Of a stretch of DNA of 64,000 bases, positions 63,125-64,000 are shown piece after piece. Below the pieces are notes generated by a model. The model searched no databases. It was not told where the DNA came from and saw only the letters and a list, made by a program, of their open reading frames with translations. This DNA comes from Siccirubricoccus deserti (GTDB taxonomy: Bacteria > Pseudomonadota > Alphaproteobacteria > Acetobacterales > Acetobacteraceae): contig NZ_JACOMF010000007.1 in the NCBI RefSeq assembly GCF_014283215.1, positions 124,001 through 188,000 on the forward strand, written 5' to 3'. Numbering within the stretch: the first letter of the stretch is position 1; each line of letters begins with the position of its first letter. A program made the translations under genes and the position numbers.

Positions 63125-63601
63125 TCAAGAGCCTGCCCGCAGGATGGCAGCCCTGTGCTTCAGCAGAGTAGCCTTGCGGTAACGCGGGTCGTGCGTCACC
63201 TCTTCACCTATCCAGGGAGGAAGGGTGATCGGCTGCTCCGGGTGGGCCAGTTCGACCTCAGCGAACTCGATTCCGGCGAGCGGGCCCAGGTGGATGTCGA
63301 TCGCCCAGTTCAGCCCGGCATACGGCACGATATGGCGGATCTTCTCGATATGAGGCATCTGGCAGAGCGAGAGGAGTTCCTCGGCATCCTCGAGCGGAAT
63401 CTTGTATTCATACTCGGCTCGGCTGATTCCGCTGCGAGGACCTTTGACCGTAATGAAAGCCCAATCTTCCTGATGCCGGATCCGGACCTTGCCTTCGCCG
63501 AATCGCGCCAGAAGGCCGTCTTTGAGGGAGTAGGTCTGGATGACCCCGGCTTTCCACTCATCACTCACAAGTAGAAATTTCCGCTCAATCTCCGTCGCCA
63601 C
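63125..63601 (-). CDS. CYTH-domain protein (triphosphate tunnel metalloenzyme)
   Basis: 158 aa from GTG 63601, chosen because GGAG lies 7 nt upstream and the protein then starts with the defining ExExK (ATEIERKFLL). Further CYTH features: KVRIRHQEDWAFITVKG, EYEYKIPLEDAEELL, WAIDIHLGPLAGIEFAEVELAHPEQP. These enzymes hydrolyse inorganic triphosphate or related substrates in the cytoplasm. Regulation not visible. Confidence 0.87.
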   Translation of the reverse strand: MATEIERKFLLVSDEWKAGVIQTYSLKDGLLARFGEGKVRIRHQEDWAFITVKGPRSGISRAEYEYKIPLEDAEELLSLCQMPHIEKIRHIVPYAGLNWAIDIHLGPLAGIEFAEVELAHPEQPITLPPWIGEEVTHDPRYRKATLLKHRAAILRAGS

Positions 63602-64000
63602 TGTGGATCTCCGATACCGCAAAGCACCGTGCCATAACGCCATAGCGCCATAACATGGTGTGCTGGGGGCGGCTTCCCGCCCTCTCCGGCTTTTAGTGGG
63701 TATCAAACCTCCGACGCCCACCACTCTCGTGTCCGCCCTTTCAAGCAGCAGGCGCGGATCTCCCTTGCTTGCTTGGCAAGCCGTTCAACGGAGCTGCGGC
63801 TGGGTAGGGCAGGTCACAGACACGATCAAGAATACGACGGATGATCATGCTCTGATGCGCGGGTTGGCTACCGCCGGACCGGAGATACGTCGCGGGGCTT
63901 CCTCGGTCTAGGGCCAGCGTCGGACGGGGTCCGGCTGGTCGTGGTTCGAGGGTTCTCCTGGCCGTGCCTCCAGCCCTGCCCAGCTGCAGATATGTCTTTG
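63602..64000. other. Right-end region without a supported gene
   Basis: Short frames only. A frame ending at 63911 (DHALMRGLATAGPEIRRG) has no recognisable domain or start. GC is lower than average. It could contain the end of a gene that lies outside the window or transposon-related debris; nothing is assigned. Confidence 0.4.

Noticed and set aside
63660-63911. 83-aa plus-strand frame at the right end
   Set aside because: No recognisable domain, no RBS and no neighbour context; could be chance or transposon debris.
63925-63970. Sequence resembling a tRNA T-loop (GTGGTTCGAGG)
   Set aside because: The flanking arms do not pair and no acceptor or anticodon stem is found.

Overview
The window is a high-GC (roughly 70%) chromosomal segment from an alphaproteobacterium, most likely a Roseomonas-like member of the Acetobacteraceae. 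This is inferred from GC content, the many orphan periplasmic binding proteins, the leucine (liu) and PHB genes, and HWE-type sensor kinases. No rRNA, tRNA or CRISPR array was seen.

Layout. 1-7507: a sugar-type ABC importer (end of the ATPase, binding protein, two permeases) with an SDR, an enolase-superfamily dehydratase, a 2-hydroxyacid dehydrogenase and a second SDR, probably for uptake and catabolism of a sugar or sugar acid. 7687-12043: a molybdopterin oxidoreductase and a membrane HWE histidine kinase. 12154-20822 (all minus): the most unusual locus. It holds a 650-aa glycine-rich repeat protein, two tandem 70-aa peptides with double-glycine-type leaders, an HlyD-family adaptor, a C39-peptidase ABC exporter and a frameshifted membrane/proline-rich protein. 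Both peptides and the large protein share a module reading GGTAISGVATG(D/N)I. 21313-22925: a membrane protein and a cytochrome c. 23348-28118: leucine degradation (isovaleryl-CoA dehydrogenase and both methylcrotonyl-CoA carboxylase subunits). 28388-30581: an SMP-30 lactonase and a cytosolic PAS histidine kinase. 30833-35897: PHB metabolism (thiolase, PhaC-like synthase, PhaE-like partner, PhaR), an XRE regulator and a coiled-coil protein. 36046-39776: two orphan binding proteins and a small conserved protein. 39928-44040: isocitrate dehydrogenase and small envelope proteins (OmpA, CHAP, lipoprotein). 44215-44693: a decayed IS701-like transposase. 44770-46868: HMG-CoA lyase and a class III CoA-transferase. 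46930-58347: glycosyltransferase 61, an AtzG/AtzE-type amidase pair, and a group 2/3-type capsule export set (KpsC-like, lipoprotein, KpsM, KpsT, KpsE, KpsD/Wza). 58393-63601: an orphan CoxL-like molybdenum hydroxylase, metallo-beta-lactamase, 3-HIBADH-like, CMD and CYTH proteins.

How the parts relate. HMG-CoA lyase at 44770 can complete the leucine pathway begun at 23348-28118. The capsule genes form one compact export unit with a divergent KpsC. The repeat-peptide cluster looks like a self-contained secretion system: exporter, adaptor and two leader-bearing substrates, plus a large protein built from the same module. A family of intergenic repeats of about 100 bp recurs at gene ends across the window.
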